Below, in pieces: positions 32,261 through 44,110 of a stretch of 64,000 bases of DNA (positions are counted from its first letter, which is position 1; each line of letters begins with the position of its first letter). The notes beneath the pieces were generated by a model, which saw only the letters and a program-made list of their open reading frames with translations, ran no database searches and was not told the DNA's origin. The DNA comes from Alitta virens (Eukaryota; Annelida; Polychaeta; Phyllodocida; Nereididae): NCBI GenBank assembly GCA_932294295.1, contig OW028581.1, forward strand, positions 15,591,162-15,655,161, read 5' to 3'. A program made the position numbers and the translations under genes.

Positions 32261-32355
32261 TGAATAATTGCAATTTTTATTTGTGGTGGTCACCTCACGC
32301 CACAGACAGTCTGTGGCGTGAGGAGACCACCACAAATAAAAATTGCAATTATTCA
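32261..32355. repeat. 95-bp near-perfect palindrome with one-base centre
   Basis: 47-bp arms around base 32308 pair at 46 of 47 positions; the only mismatch is 32292/32324. The arms run TGAATAATTGCAATTTTTAT, TTGTGGTGGTCACC and TCACGCCACAGAC. There is no loop and no other copy in the window. It might be a miniature element or a recent inverted duplication. Confidence 0.95.
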
Positions 32356-32397
32356 TTTTTCGTTGGCATTTGGAAATATATTACCCAAATAACATTG

Positions 32398-32470
32398 TAT
32401 TTACACTGGGCCAACATCAAATCTGTGGAGCCAACACTGGGCCGACATTGTGTCAATATTGCAAATTAGG
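32398..32470. mobile_element. Family B core relic
   Basis: ACACTGGGCCAACATCAAAT and CCAACACTGGGCCGACATTG resemble the internal repeats of family B. No ends remain. Confidence 0.4.
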
Positions 32471-32912
32471 CCTATCTCGTCACACACGTATCACTCATTT
32501 TCCAACATTGCAAATACATCATATGATAATTGCTAATGCTGTGAGGTTTAGATTATGCGTGAATCTGACAGAATATTATGGCAAGTAAATTCCAATTAAA
32601 GATGTCAATGAAACTGACCAAGAGAACATGATGCATCAGCTAAACATCAGGGCCTGATTATGGACATTCGTTGCTAGTTTACATAGTTAAACAAAATGAT
32701 TGGTTAAACTATGTAGCCGACAGGTTGTGTATTGACTTAATGAATCTTCTCTTAAAAATCAAGAGAAATTGACTTAATATATAGCTTAGGCAATTTTTCT
32801 GAATTATCTGCTTGTCAGAACAAGAATGCGTTAAGTCAGCACATGAACATCTAATCATGCTAATTATTCTGTAATTTCCTTTTTGGACCTTTAATACCAT
32901 AAGCCAGCCTAT

Positions 32913-33017
32913 CCCAGATAGCATTCCAAATCGTTTCAATATCGGCGATCTTAATACGATGTTGCAATGACAGTGGCTGATATATAAATGACACTCACCT
33001 GATTTAAAATGCTATCG
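32913..33017. mobile_element. Family B element, right end decayed
   Basis: A perfect left end CCCAGATAGCATTCCAAATC is followed by GTTTCAATATCGGCGATC and TACGATGTTGCAATGACAG. The right end GATTTAAAATGCTATCGG is recognisable but has lost the final TCTGGG. Confidence 0.8.
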
Positions 33018-33129
33018 GAGACATCACTTAAGACTACTCTCCCTGAGTAATAGCAGAACCTCAGGTTGGAGACCCTTTCATTATCAGGCTAAATGACCCA
33101 AAATGTATAAAGGAGCTTACAATTATACA

Positions 33130-33397
33130 ATGGTTAGATCCCAGGCCCAGGCACTCTTCATGAGCTACATCCCAGCAGCTGGATGTCGATCGCATGAGAC
33201 GTTAAATTGGAGGTGCCTTGTGTACTCGGTGTATATGCTGAGGCAAGTAAAAGACCCCAACCACGGGGTAAATGCTTAAAATGGTGTGGACTCCGAGCAG
33301 CCTTATTATCACATCATTACGTCTGCCTCTGGCAGCTGGTCATATAAGCCGACTAAGCTTCAGCATTGTTTTGACCCAGTAGCGCTGAGACATTGAT
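33130..33397 (+). mobile_element. SINE-B2, lacking most of the head
   Basis: TGAGCTACATCCCAGCAGCT, GATCGCATGAGACGTTAAAT, GAGGCAAGTAAAAGACCCCA and CATTACGTCTGCCTCTGGCA through to GTAGCGCTGAGACATTGA. It has a 3-bp CAG insertion in CCCAGCTGG compared with other copies. Confidence 0.88.
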
Positions 33398-35491
33398 TAC
33401 ACGTAATTGCCCACGGGAAGCTGTCACTTTAGTTAACCTACTAATTTTCCAATCAGCATCTACATCCTCCAGGCAATTAAGATTCTACACAAAGGTCATC
33501 AATCACAATGTGGTCAAGGTGCGGAAATGACAGCTGTTAGGATTGACATGTTTTTCCAATAAACAACATCAAAATCACATAAATTAAGAACACACCTGTT
33601 GCAGATGTAAGCCTCCTAATAACTATATTATAGACCTGTGAGTCAGTTGAATTTCCAATTCTGACTGACTCTGCCAAAACTGTGCTGCTAACTTCACTAA
33701 GTCATAAATTCATGACCAACTTCTGTTCGTTACAAATTTTGCTGCTTCTGAACCAACCTGAAGGCTTTATAGTTCCATGAAAGACACACAAACAAGTTTT
33801 AAAATTGATAGCCTATGGGTGTTGAAATGTTGCTGATCTGATTTCCTACAAACTTCTGTTCATCATTATATAGAAATGTGAAATTATGACCAGGGTAGGG
33901 TAATCAGTCATTTTCTATTCGCAAACTACAGTCCTTTTCATCACATTCAGGGTAGTGGCTGATGGAGAAAAATACATTTATTTCAGTTTTTTTTTTGGCG
34001 AAGTTGAATTTCAAATCTGACTTGACTGTCGCTCCTTATAATAATAAATGTGGTGGCTTGACTTGAACAAAATATCTCTAACCTTTGCGGCTAAATGCTG
34101 CTGCTTATGGGTGTACTATATAAGATTTTCATAACCGTGAGCAACATTGAACCAAAGTGACACATTATATATGTTATTTTTATCGTACATATAAAGTTGT
34201 ATTTCACTCCTTATAATACTAGCTTTTAACGGGAAAACACCTCTTCACTGACTGCCATTTTGAATCAAAAATCATAATCATTATTAAGAAAAATTAATGA
34301 AAAATTTCTAAGGTTGCTTTTAATGCCGTTCGTTCCAAATGAATGTCTCAAAGGTAGTTTTATTAAGTTTCAAGCCATAGCAGTTTTAAAATGATTTAAT
34401 AATGATGTTAACATGGAGACTATAACTGACTTATATGGTCTGATAACTAAAAAAAAAAAAGGTGAATACTGATATGATTTAATCAATTGTTTATGTATCC
34501 ATGGTAGCAAGAATTTTGTCATCAAAAATCTGGTTTCAGTAAGAAGAACTGGGTGGGCGCAAGAACTGGGCCACTCCTCCTGCAGCTAAAAGTGAAATGG
34601 TATTACCCTGAAGTTGGGTCACATTACTAAGTGATCATAAGTGCATGTCTGAAAACAAGAAACCATTTGAAATATTACTTTATCTGTTGAAGCGAAATTT
34701 TTGATTTTGGTGTCAGTGAGTAAAATTTCAACGATGCACACAATTGTGCATTGACAAAAACTGATGGAGGATGGATTAGAAATAAACATATTGTTATAAT
34801 CACCATACAATCATGTAACTGACATGTTGTTCCTGTCATGTGAAAAAAAATATGTTTGCCTTTTCTTTCAAGCAACAGCTTTGGGGAGAACTGGGCCTGT
34901 GTCCTTAAGCCTCCCTCTGTTATAAAATACTGTCAACATTTTTGACAAGGAAATTAAAAACCTCCTGGCACTAGAAATTATGCTTAACACTATCTTACAC
35001 CTAGAAAACACCAAAATCTAGTATGTCACATCATAGTTGACATATTGTAATGTATGGAGGATAGAGTCAAGTCAAGGGGTATAGGTTGAGAGAGGTGTTT
35101 ATTGTGGTGGAAACACCCAAACTGACTGAGGTCCAGTCTGACCTTGCTATATACAGTCATTTCAGACAAAGGATTATGGGGGGCCAGTTGCACCCTCATT
35201 AAATATGCAAATGATGCAGGTGCACTGGCTAGACAATGGAATATATACCAAACAAAGAAGGACTAAATTCACACACAATTAACTATGAAACATGATCTAT
35301 AAAATTGAAATATTAATACATGACATGCCCCTTGTATAATAGAATTTATTGATAGGGCATTATAGATTGTTATCTATAATGAGACAAAATAATTTTATAT
35401 TGTGCCTTGATTATATTGTTGTGAGTTCATAAATATGGAAGATGTTGTTACAAGCTGGCTCATTTGAACTCAATATGGTACACGATTCTTT
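33398..35491. other. Repeat-poor AT-rich region, no gene identified
   Basis: Only short frames (34619-34810 and 34675-34875, overlapping, minus). No SINE or TIR element is recognised here; contrast with the repeat density elsewhere. Could hold intron or unique intergenic sequence. Confidence 0.45.
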
Positions 35492-35497
35492 GTGCTT

Positions 35498-35833
35498 ATG
35501 AGGAAGAAGGGTGGTTATTGGTTTGGTCCACTGCCCTTTCATGTGAATACATCAGGTTCTCATTGGATGTCAGTCAGGTGGGTCTTCTTGGCCAAGTCTT
35601 GTTCTTCTTGGAGGCTCTATCATACTGGGGATGATGAACACAATTCCATTATCAGTAAAGATGATTTCCCCCTATTAGATGATGATGATGCAGGATGGTA
35701 TACAGCATTTCTTGATTATGTTGATTACAATTTCATTGTTCAGGTGCTGGAACACATCTTTGTTCAACCGATTTGTCATGGTTACAGTGGGAAGTTCTCC
35801 CAAAAATTAGAACAATCAATGTTACGTCACTAA
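35498..35833 (+). other. Unassigned open frame, 111 residues from the first ATG
   Basis: From the ATG at 35498 the frame reads MRKKGGYWFGPLPFHVNTSG and contains an acidic run, DDFPLLDDDDAGWYTAF. It has a balanced composition with several Trp and His residues, unlike the Ile/Lys/Asn-rich frames expected by chance in AT-rich DNA, and it lies in the least repetitive part of the window. I recognise no domain, signal peptide or membrane segment. It could be a lone exon, a decayed element or chance. A stop at 35831-35833 is followed by very AT-rich DNA. Confidence 0.25.
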
Positions 35834-37988
35834 ATTTAATTAACTCCTACTAAAGATTTGAAATTTATTTTTATTTTTAAAGTACTTATTTAAACTGTGT
35901 TATGTATTGCTCATCAATCAGATTTGACTTGTTAAAATTAAAAATATTTTATTTAATGTTTATCAGTAATATTAATAATTCTATCAAATCAACAATTTAA
36001 GTATAAGTGCCTGATACTTTGTAAAGATAAATGCAAACCTTAAGTGACCTAAATTTAGGGGATAAATTGGTAATATGTAAACCTTAAGACAATTACTGGA
36101 TCAATGCTTGCAATGCTGCAAAGGTGTGAAGTAATCTAATTGTATAATCTAATTGTATATGCAATTAAGCAATACACAACTGTTGGGCACCATCTGCCTT
36201 TGAAGTTATGGTGTCAGTTATATGCTATTCAGCTGCATTGACAGACCCACATTATGAATGTTTAATGAAGAAATACCCTAATACAATTAAAACAGTCCAT
36301 TTAGTAGACTAAGGCTTAACATTAAACAATAGAACTGTGCATTTTAGAGCATGGTTTGATTATTTAAATTTATGAAAATGATGTTTAGGAAAATAATTTA
36401 CCCACACAAAATCTGTTATTTGATGAAACTATAGGTTAACATTCTTCCTTATCATGACATGATAGATTACTTAACACATATTTATATCCAGGTACATAAT
36501 AGTATCTACTTTCATACTAATTTCATAAATACCTGATTGACATAATCCAACCCTAGTTGTCTATTTAGTGATAGGGCAATTCTTTTACCCTGATGGGAAT
36601 CTTAACCAATTTAGGTCTTAGCTCTGCAACAAAGCTACAAAAGCTCAGACATAAAATGGCCTATTCTTTCGGCAGTTTTTAACACAAAAGGTTTTAACAG
36701 ATTGCCCTAAATTTTACAGTTTTAATTTGTGCTGGCTTCAAGGGCTAATTTGCCATTGTGTCCTCTTTGTATTATTAATATTTGTGCATGATGTGAGGAC
36801 TAATACACCTGCTGTTATGACCCACATTTATATTTCTTGTATAAAGATAACGCATGGGTTATTGCATTCAATTCAAATAAATCCCTATTTATATGTTATG
36901 GGCGCAGGGGCTGCGCTAAAGTAGTTTTGGTAGCCAGACATTTATATTGAAATAGCGTCCTGGCACCTTGTGTGCTATAGCGTTGAGATGTGTAAATAGC
37001 CATCAATGTCATTTCAAAGACAAAAAGGCAAACTATAGTGGTTTAACCAAAACTGCAATTTAGGCTGATTAATATAATGAATGGAATTTGTGTGTAATAA
37101 GTTAAGGTGAGGAATGAGAACAACATATATACTTTTCTATATTTACATTGTATAGAAAGATTTGTGGATCAATGCCTAGTGATGTAGTTGAGTTATAAAA
37201 ATGTAAAGAAAATATCTAATAATTGTTAATTTAACTTACCAACTTTTTAGTTATTTTCTGATGGCATATTTACCATATAACAGTGATTTACTTTTGTATT
37301 ACAGCTGAAGTTAAGATATAGTTACACATGCTACATTTTTGGCAACTACATGAAAAATGCACAATTTCCAATGGAGCGTTGATTAGACTTATTACAGTAT
37401 TATGCTAAGAGGAAGTTCAAGCGTTAAATAATTATTAAATTTTAACCATGTAATACTATATTTACACTAGCATATGAAGTTTTAACCTGAAATGAATGTA
37501 AGTTTCACAACAATATTTTGTTGGGCCTTTTTAAGCTAGATTTTCATATTAAATATCTGTTCTTCATGTTTGTTGATAATTCTATATGAAAACATTGATA
37601 ATTATTTCACTATTTACAGGAGTGAGAACTGGGCAACTTTTTTTCTGAAATATAATTTTCTCTTTATACTAGAAATGGTTGAGAATTCTTTCAAAAAGGC
37701 ACCGAAAATTATTAGAGGAATGCTTATAATCATGATAATATAATTTAGAAAGGAAACAAAGTGATTTTGTTTAATTTTTTTAATCAGCAAAAATCTAAAA
37801 TGAATTTTATTCGATCAATTTGTTTCGGCATGTATATTTATATTGTGAATGTACAATGATAGTTTAGAAATATAAGCACATCAACTAATTTTCAAAATCA
37901 ACATTATTGTGAACATTAATAAATTCAATTGGACGATATTCACCTGATATCAATTCTATGTACACGAAAAATACGACTTATTAATTAA
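35834..37988. other. AT-rich region, nothing recognised
   Basis: Almost no repeats and no frames above 65 residues (36727-36924). Several long stretches of A and T words; no SINE or TIR signature until 37998. Confidence 0.5.
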
Positions 37989-37997
37989 TAATTAAGC

Positions 37998-38115
37998 AGG
38001 GGTGGATGGCTGTATAGTGTATATCCGCCATTTCATTGCCATGGTCCTTGCCTGTCCTAATTAGTCCATCAGGTGCAGAAATACAGGACGTGAAGTCCAA
38101 CTCCACCCACCACCT
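37998..38115 (+). mobile_element. 5'-truncated SINE-A2 with target duplication
   Basis: The tRNA head is missing: the copy begins at GGATGGCTGT and keeps CATTGCCATGGTCC, CTGTCCTAATTAG, ATCAGGTGCAGAAATACAGG and a CCACC tail. TAATTAAGC at 37989-37997 and 38116-38124 flanks it, so truncation happened at insertion (incomplete reverse transcription). Confidence 0.85.
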
Positions 38116-38124
38116 TAATTAAGC

Positions 38125-38877
38125 GACATAACTGGAGTGACATTTACTGTATGCAGCATAATGATCTTGTAAATGATCTTGTATTTACATTCCTTTCATT
38201 TCACCCCGGACCATTCGACACTAACTTATCTGCTTAGTGCCATCATGGAGCCTTCTGATGGCACCATGGTCCCAATATAATGTACAATGACAGCTGTCTA
38301 CTGCTAATATTGTTCACGTTGCCAGATATATATTATTTATTTTTTTAAGAATTTTCTTGTTAATGAAGTTTTAATATAAACAAATAATAAAAGTACATAA
38401 TATGATATAAAATATAAAAGATGTAACGCCTCGTTACTGGTGGGCAGAACATGATTAAAGGTAATAGACATAAATGTTTATGATCATACATGTATAAGAA
38501 GTTACAATGTAACACTAAATATGCACACAAGTTAATTATACATCTAATGCTAGCAATAATGCTTTAAAATATAATTATTGATAACATGTGCTTATATAAC
38601 ATGATTAATATGGGTGCCAATAAAGAAAGCAATGTTTATATTTGTAAATATACCTGAGACATAGCAAGTTAAGTATGAGTTTTACTTAGTAAGAGCTTAA
38701 TTGTAATGCTGGAAACACAACTTTTCGTTAATATCAACAATACATGAAAAGATGAACAAATAATACTAGTAATACTATGATAAAAAAATGGATTTTGAAA
38801 GAATATCCTGTCTTTACAAGTCACATAATATTATATGACTGTTAATAAACTGCAACTTTGATGAAAGAAAAAAGTAA
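38125..38877. other. No gene seen
   Basis: AT-rich; possible reversed LINE end near 38360 (TTAATATAAACAAATAATAA), unsupported otherwise. Confidence 0.35.
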
Positions 38878-38964
38878 TTCACTGAGCTGGATTTGAACTA
38901 CTGTCAGTACAGTGGCACCACACTCCGCAATGCGAGCGCTCTGTCCACTGTGCCACCAAAACTT
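38878..38964 (-). pseudogene. tRNA-like sequence (tRNA relic or SINE head)
   Basis: The minus strand reads GGTGGCACAGTGGACAGAGC (box-A-like) and AGTAGTTCAAATCC (box-B-like) about 45 bp apart. The acceptor ends do not pair, and the anticodon/variable region is too long for a normal cloverleaf, so it is not a functional tRNA. Confidence 0.5.
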
Positions 38965-39699
38965 GTGAGGGATGTGTTTACTTTGTTTACTGCAATAAGT
39001 TTGATTATGCCTAAATCATTAATTTATAAACTTTGGAAGTTGTAACCAAGGATTTTAACCCAAATTAAGGTGAATACTGCTTAGGTTAGTTGTACATGAG
39101 CATTTCTGGGATACATTAAAATAAGTGACGAGGCCCCCGACGGGTTTTTCATAATTGAACAACCAATCAAATCAAAGTGTCTGCAAGACTACCCCGCCTG
39201 GGTCCTTGACCTAATTATTTTCACCCAATAAACCTAGAGTTCGTAATAATACCTGGCATTGAAACAAACTATATCAGTTATAGATCTATTGTGTCATAGG
39301 TCTGGACGCCAGATATAAAAATGGCTCAGAAACTGTCACAAGTCAAGTCAAGTTGATTAATAAGTGTCATCTGTACGCTACTACTTATTGTTTTGTTTTA
39401 ACTGGGTGACAAAAAATTCATACTAAACTACGTAATGATTACAACTATAATAATAGATTTTGCAGACACTAATGCTGGAACGGCAATTGAAAAAAGAAAA
39501 AAAGAAAGAATTAAATTATAATTAAAATAAGTATTTCACTTAAAATTCATTGGTCGAAACTTCAAAAAATTTTATTATTTGTTGGATATTGTCTAATTTT
39601 ATTGTCACAAAGCTATAAGTGAGGTAATTTACTGGCTGTGGGTAAAACAGTGTATTTTCTAACTGTATTTGTTTACCCTGTGTTTAATTATATTTTATA
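38965..39699. other. No gene seen
   Basis: AT-rich sequence; no recognised element. Confidence 0.35.
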
Positions 39700-39755
39700 A
39701 ATAAATAAATAGATAGATAGATAGATAGATAGATAATTAGATAGATAGATAGATG

Positions 39756-39813
<58 letters not shown>

Positions 39814-39995
39814 CCGACAGACAGATTGATTGATAGATAGATAGATAGGATTAGATTTGATGTGATTAGATTATATTGGATTAGATGGATTAGATAAGAT
39901 AGTAATATTAGATTGATTAGATTGATTATATTATATTAGATAAGATAGGATAAGATAGCTAGATTAGATTAGATAGATAGATAGATCAGATAAAT
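39700..39995. repeat. GATA microsatellite with GATTA-type right flank
   Basis: A pure TAGA/GATA run at 39710-39815 decays into GATTAGAT, GGATTAGAT and GATAAGATAG units to 39995. Confidence 0.96.
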
Positions 39996-40579
39996 ATACA
40001 TTCAGGTTCATAGGCATTTAATAAATCGATTTTTTTACTTGTTTGTTAAAAAAATACATACATAGTTAAATACATTCAGATGCAACATAGCATAAATAAT
40101 ATGCATTAGATTTTATTTGTATCTTGTTACGCATATTAGATTGAAATCACAAAGGAATCAAAATCTGTTATTTTAAAATAATACGAAAGCTAAGCCAACA
40201 CAAACGAAATATAAAATATCATTATGAAAAATAGATTTTTTAAGAGGAAAGATTACCTTTAGCGTGTATTCTTATATATTATCTGTGATAAATGCCATGT
40301 TAAGTAACTTAATATCCTTGTGAAATATTATTCATAAACCTTGGTTTAGTATATATACAATATGTAAAATGTATTTATCTATCGATATTTGATCTATACT
40401 GGATCACACCAAGTCTTAGAAATGCTCGAAAATGTAACTTGGAAAAACAAGAATATGAAGGATATTATTTCCGAAGAGTTGAAAATACAGAAGACGCTCA
40501 CTTTAAAACAACCACACTATTAGGACCACCTTACAATTGCCCACCATTGGTATACCGAATGATTTAATTTTCTCTGTAT
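39996..40579. other. No gene; ACCACACTATTAGGACC scrap
   Basis: AT-rich; at 40505-40545 a scrap of the ACCACCTCA-type array occurs. Confidence 0.35.
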
Positions 40580-40650
40580 AAATTCTACTGGTCTAAAGCT
40601 GACCCAGCTAATGACCAGCTGCCAGAGACAGACGTAATAATGAGATGATA
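40580..40650 (-). mobile_element. SINE-B2, 3' half of a copy split by a family-B element
   Basis: CTAAAGCTGACCCAGCTAAT, CAGCTGCCAGAGACAGACGT and TAATGAGATGATA form the reversed B2 3' end, ending exactly at the TA where the family-B element begins. Confidence 0.9.
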
Positions 40651-40769
40651 CCCAGATAGCATTCCAAATCAGGCCGGTGTCGTTTCTATATCGGCCGCCA
40701 GCGGTACAACATCGTTTCATCATGGCCGACGTCGGGCCGATGTCGAAATGATTTCGAATGTTATCTGGG
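40651..40769. mobile_element. Family B TIR element, 119 bp, intact ends
   Basis: Left end CCCAGATAGCATTCCAAATC, right end GATTTCGAATGTTATCTGGG (inverted match 17 of 20). TA flanks both sides (40649-40650, 40770-40771). Its internal part is GGCCGGTGTCG...GGGCCGATGTCG. Removal of the element plus one TA restores the SINE-B2 reading GATGATAAGGCT, which fixes the element's borders. Confidence 0.95.
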
Positions 40770-40990
40770 TAAGGCTGCTTGAAGTACACACCAGGTAACG
40801 CATTTACCCCATGGGTGGGGTGTTTTACTTGCCTCAGCATAGACACCATGTACAAGGTACCGACCATTCAATACCTCATGCGATCGACATTCAGCTGGGA
40901 TGTAGCTCATTAAGAGTGCCTTGGCGGGGATTAGAAAATGGGACCTTCAAAAGAGGTGAACGTTCCCGCATCTTCAAAAATAGTCAGGGA
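40770..40990 (-). mobile_element. SINE-B2, 5' half of the split copy
   Basis: Continues the interrupted SINE-B2: TAAGGCTGCTTGAAG, CCATGGGTGGGGTGTTTTAC, GCCTCAGCATAGACACC, ATGCGATCGACATTCAGC and GGGATGTAGCTCATTAAGAG. Head is degraded. Frames 40520-40867 and 40811-41029 are shadows. Confidence 0.9.
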
Positions 40991-41763
40991 AATTGTAAAA
41001 TAGTATATATAAAAATTTACTCTTGTTGAATGAGTCATTTTATATAACTCTTTGGGATGAGTAGATGAAACAGTTCATTAATAAACTAAACGGGTGAAAA
41101 CAGATTTTTGTGGAAATGAACTTGGAATTATTAATATTGAAGAATTTGTATTAAAAGCATTTATATAGCAATGCAGGTTTAACTCACATGTATGCACATT
41201 TTTATCCCGAGCTCATGTAATGTTGATTATTGCATTTTAGTAAAACTTACAATTTCAATACTAAGAAGTTTTCAAAATAACTAAGACTCCTACCCAACTG
41301 AGTGTCACACAGCATGTCAAGAACACTTCAGCAGCACAACGAAATAGAATATCTATTTCTATTAACAAATTTCTTCCTAATTTCAGCTTACGAATATTTG
41401 TCTTCTGCATACTTTTTGTGTATAATTCTATTCAGCAACTCTAGAGAAGTTTCTAATCATATTTAGCACGGTTAAATCATATTAATCTTATCAGGCATGT
41501 GAGTTATGATTAATTTCATGCAAGTAAATTAGCCAATAATGAACATCATTATATTTGCTTCGTCTTATTCAATTTCGAAATGATGCTCCACGAGACATGC
41601 CTCATCAGTTAAACGAGGTCGCTTTCTCAAGGTTGGTGTTACGTTGGCGCTACGTCAGCAAATGATATGCTTGATCTTCATTAATTTTGGCATGATAATT
41701 ACTTGCAAATTTGACCTGTGATATAACTTGTAAGTATGCCCTGTAATTGAAAACAATTCATGA
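40991..41763. other. No gene seen
   Basis: AT-rich sequence without recognised features. Confidence 0.4.
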
Positions 41764-42047
41764 TCCCTGATAACATGCTACGTTGGCCCGATGTTGCCGG
41801 GTGTTGGCCCAGTGTTGGCCCGATGTTGCCCAGTGTTGCCTGGTGTTGGCCGATGTTGCCAGATGTTGGCCAGTGTTGGCCCGATGTGGCGATGTTGGCC
41901 CAGTGTTGGCCCAGTGTTGCCTGGTGTTGGCCCAGTGTTGGCCCGATGTTGCCAGATGTTGGCCAGTGTTGGCCCTATGTTGGTCCGATATTGGCCGGCG
42001 TCGCCCACATAGGGCTGACGTCAAAACGATGTCAAATGCTATCTGGG
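41764..42047. mobile_element. Family B element with internal GTTGGCC minisatellite
   Basis: Left end CCCTGATAACATGCTACG and right end GTCAAATGCTATCTGGG match the family, while the interior (about 41782-42000) is expanded into 11- to 13-bp units such as GTTGGCCCAGT, GTTGGCCCGAT, GTTGCCAGAT and GTTGCCTGGT. It is therefore 284 bp instead of about 119. All six frames stay mostly open, producing five spurious frames here (for example 41783-42166). Confidence 0.9.
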
Positions 42048-43524
42048 ATTCAGCCCTAAACATTTTGCAAGAAATTAGTATCAGTCATCATGCATATAGT
42101 GGTCTAGCAGCTGAGCTGAGCCGAGCTAGGAATAGACTGAACATACGATATAATAAGTATCTTTGACCAGGAAAGTCCTGGGCCTCCTTGTACACTTAAG
42201 TAAACTTTGCGGTCAGAAAAAAGGTAGTTGCAACGCCTTCGTGCTGTTCAGCGGGTGCGTCTTTTGATGAATCGCCATTTCTGTTTGGCTGAACAGCGGT
42301 GAAATTAACCGTTGTTGGTTCTGTGCTTCAACCACTGTCACACTGCTGTACAAGTCATTATACAAAGAACATTTTTTAATATAGTGTAGATGGTCGAAGC
42401 ATGGATGTGATTTCAGGTAAAGTTTTCCTAGTGTTGGAGCAAAGGTGGTAAGTCACAACCCAGTGTGCAAAGACAGCAAGCACTGGGCTCTGCAAACACT
42501 TAATTCTCCAGGTGTGCCTATGTGGCTCTTCCTACGTAGCCATGACATAAATGAGCTTTCAGGTAAAAATCTTATTGAATATAATATCAGTCACTAACCC
42601 ACTTAAATTTTACTTTCTGTGTTATTCTGCAGCATTATATAGCTTTACATACAGTTATATGTATAAAATAACTCACAAAAATGTTAGTTAACTCCCGACT
42701 ATGAGCAATGAGGGATATAACTAACTTACTTACCCTCCATTAGACATATTTACTCATTTGCTCGGTTTTTTGTTTTATTTTACTGCCTTTATTACACAAG
42801 ACAAAATAAGTTTGCACTCAGGAGGGGTTAACTAACGTTTTCATTGGTTATTGCCCACTCTGAACAATAGGAAAACAGTCTAAGTGGAGTATAACGGCAG
42901 TTATTTACAAGGTGTACTCACTTTGAAAGATAGGACCAACTGTACGCACAAAAGCAAGACGTGAACATACATATTTTCCGGGGAAGATTCTTCTTTTTCC
43001 TTGTGTATTTTTGTGCCTGCTGCCCGAAAGGACAGATGGATCCTGGATATGGGGACACTTGAGTAAGATGGTACTTATCTTCCTAAGGTCGGTCGGTGTC
43101 TTGGTCTGTGTCATGGCCTGACCGGTGTGCGTCACGCAAAGTGTTACTCGGTGTCTCATTCCGTTAGTATCTCGTCTTTGAAATGTTATCATTGATGGAG
43201 ATGACGACACCGAGATGAGACACTGAGATAAGACTCAGTACTGCGCAGAATAGTGTCACAGGCGTCAAGGAAGGAGAATGTATTTTTGGTTTTTTTATAT
43301 GTTAAATGTCACTAGGTACTTACCTTTTGTGTGTCATGAGGTAGAGTACACAACTAAAGTTAGTAAGCAGTTGCAAATAGTTTCTAAGTGTGGGCTTGAT
43401 TCCTGGTACAGATAAATGCCACATCAGGCAAAACATTGATATGACGTCGACCTAATCTGGCAATCTGGTATGCTGGAACCTGGACACTCATTGTGCACTA
43501 GCTTCACCTTAGATGGAAATCTTT
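42048..43524. other. No gene identified; weak tRNA-like relic
   Basis: A short stem GCTGTTCAGC/GCTGAACAGC lies at 42242-42297. Frame 42905-43210 (minus, 101 residues) has no recognised domain. Near 43340-43420, GAGGTAGAGTACACAAC and GGGCTTGATTCCTGG resemble decayed box A/B of a SINE. Confidence 0.4.
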
Positions 43525-43640
43525 AATATAAGATAAGATAAGATAATTTTATTAACGGCGGAGGTGATACAATAAGACAGACAACATAAAGCTGTGATGC
43601 TTTTAGCTGACAGGCAAAAGTAACAACAAAAAAAAGAAAA
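43525..43640 (-). mobile_element. Possible LINE 3' end with (TTATC)n-type tail
   Basis: ATAAGATAAGATAAGATAAT then TTTTATTAACGGCGG reads on the minus strand as a non-coding end followed by a TTATC repeat, like the plus-strand end at 25641-25740. Confidence 0.45.
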
Positions 43641-43919
43641 GAAGGTGGAGATATGAAATTATTTGCAAATGAGAAGTGAGATAATACTGGTTAATATAAG
43701 TTTAAATTACGTATTTAACATTATTCAGTAGAAATATACAATAATAACTTCTAATCCGAATGGTCAATCTTAAGATTATAAAAATTATCAATCCTACAAA
43801 GTATACATGAACCACAATGGCATTCATTACATACAGAACAGTGATGTAAAGACCTATTGAATTCATTTGAACTGTTTTAAAAGTTTAACATTTACTGGAA
43901 GAGCATTCCGAAGCAGCAG

Positions 43920-44110
43920 TCAGATTGGTGGTGCCTTGAGTACTTGGTATTTATGCTGAGGCAAGCAAAGAACCCCACCCACAAGGTAAATAATATTATG
44001 GAACGTGGTGTGGACTCCAAACAGTATGTCTATCTCTGGCAGCTGGACTTTGGCTGTACGCTGGGAGTATGCTCCCTAGCAGGGAGCTGAGACAGGCTCA
44101 AGTTTGATCA
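43920..44110 (+). mobile_element. SINE-B2 fragment joined to a second repeat end
   Basis: GGTGCCTTGAGTACTTGGTA, ATGCTGAGGCAAGCAAAG and GTGTGGACTCCAAACAG are SINE-B core. The following TATGCTCCCTAGCAGGGAGC and TGAGACAGGCTC resembles ACTCTCTAGGGAGCTGAGA at 55284-55302, a different repeat. Confidence 0.75.

Noticed and set aside
41758..42166. Five overlapping frames on both strands
   Set aside because: They are produced by the GTTGGCC minisatellite inside a family-B element.
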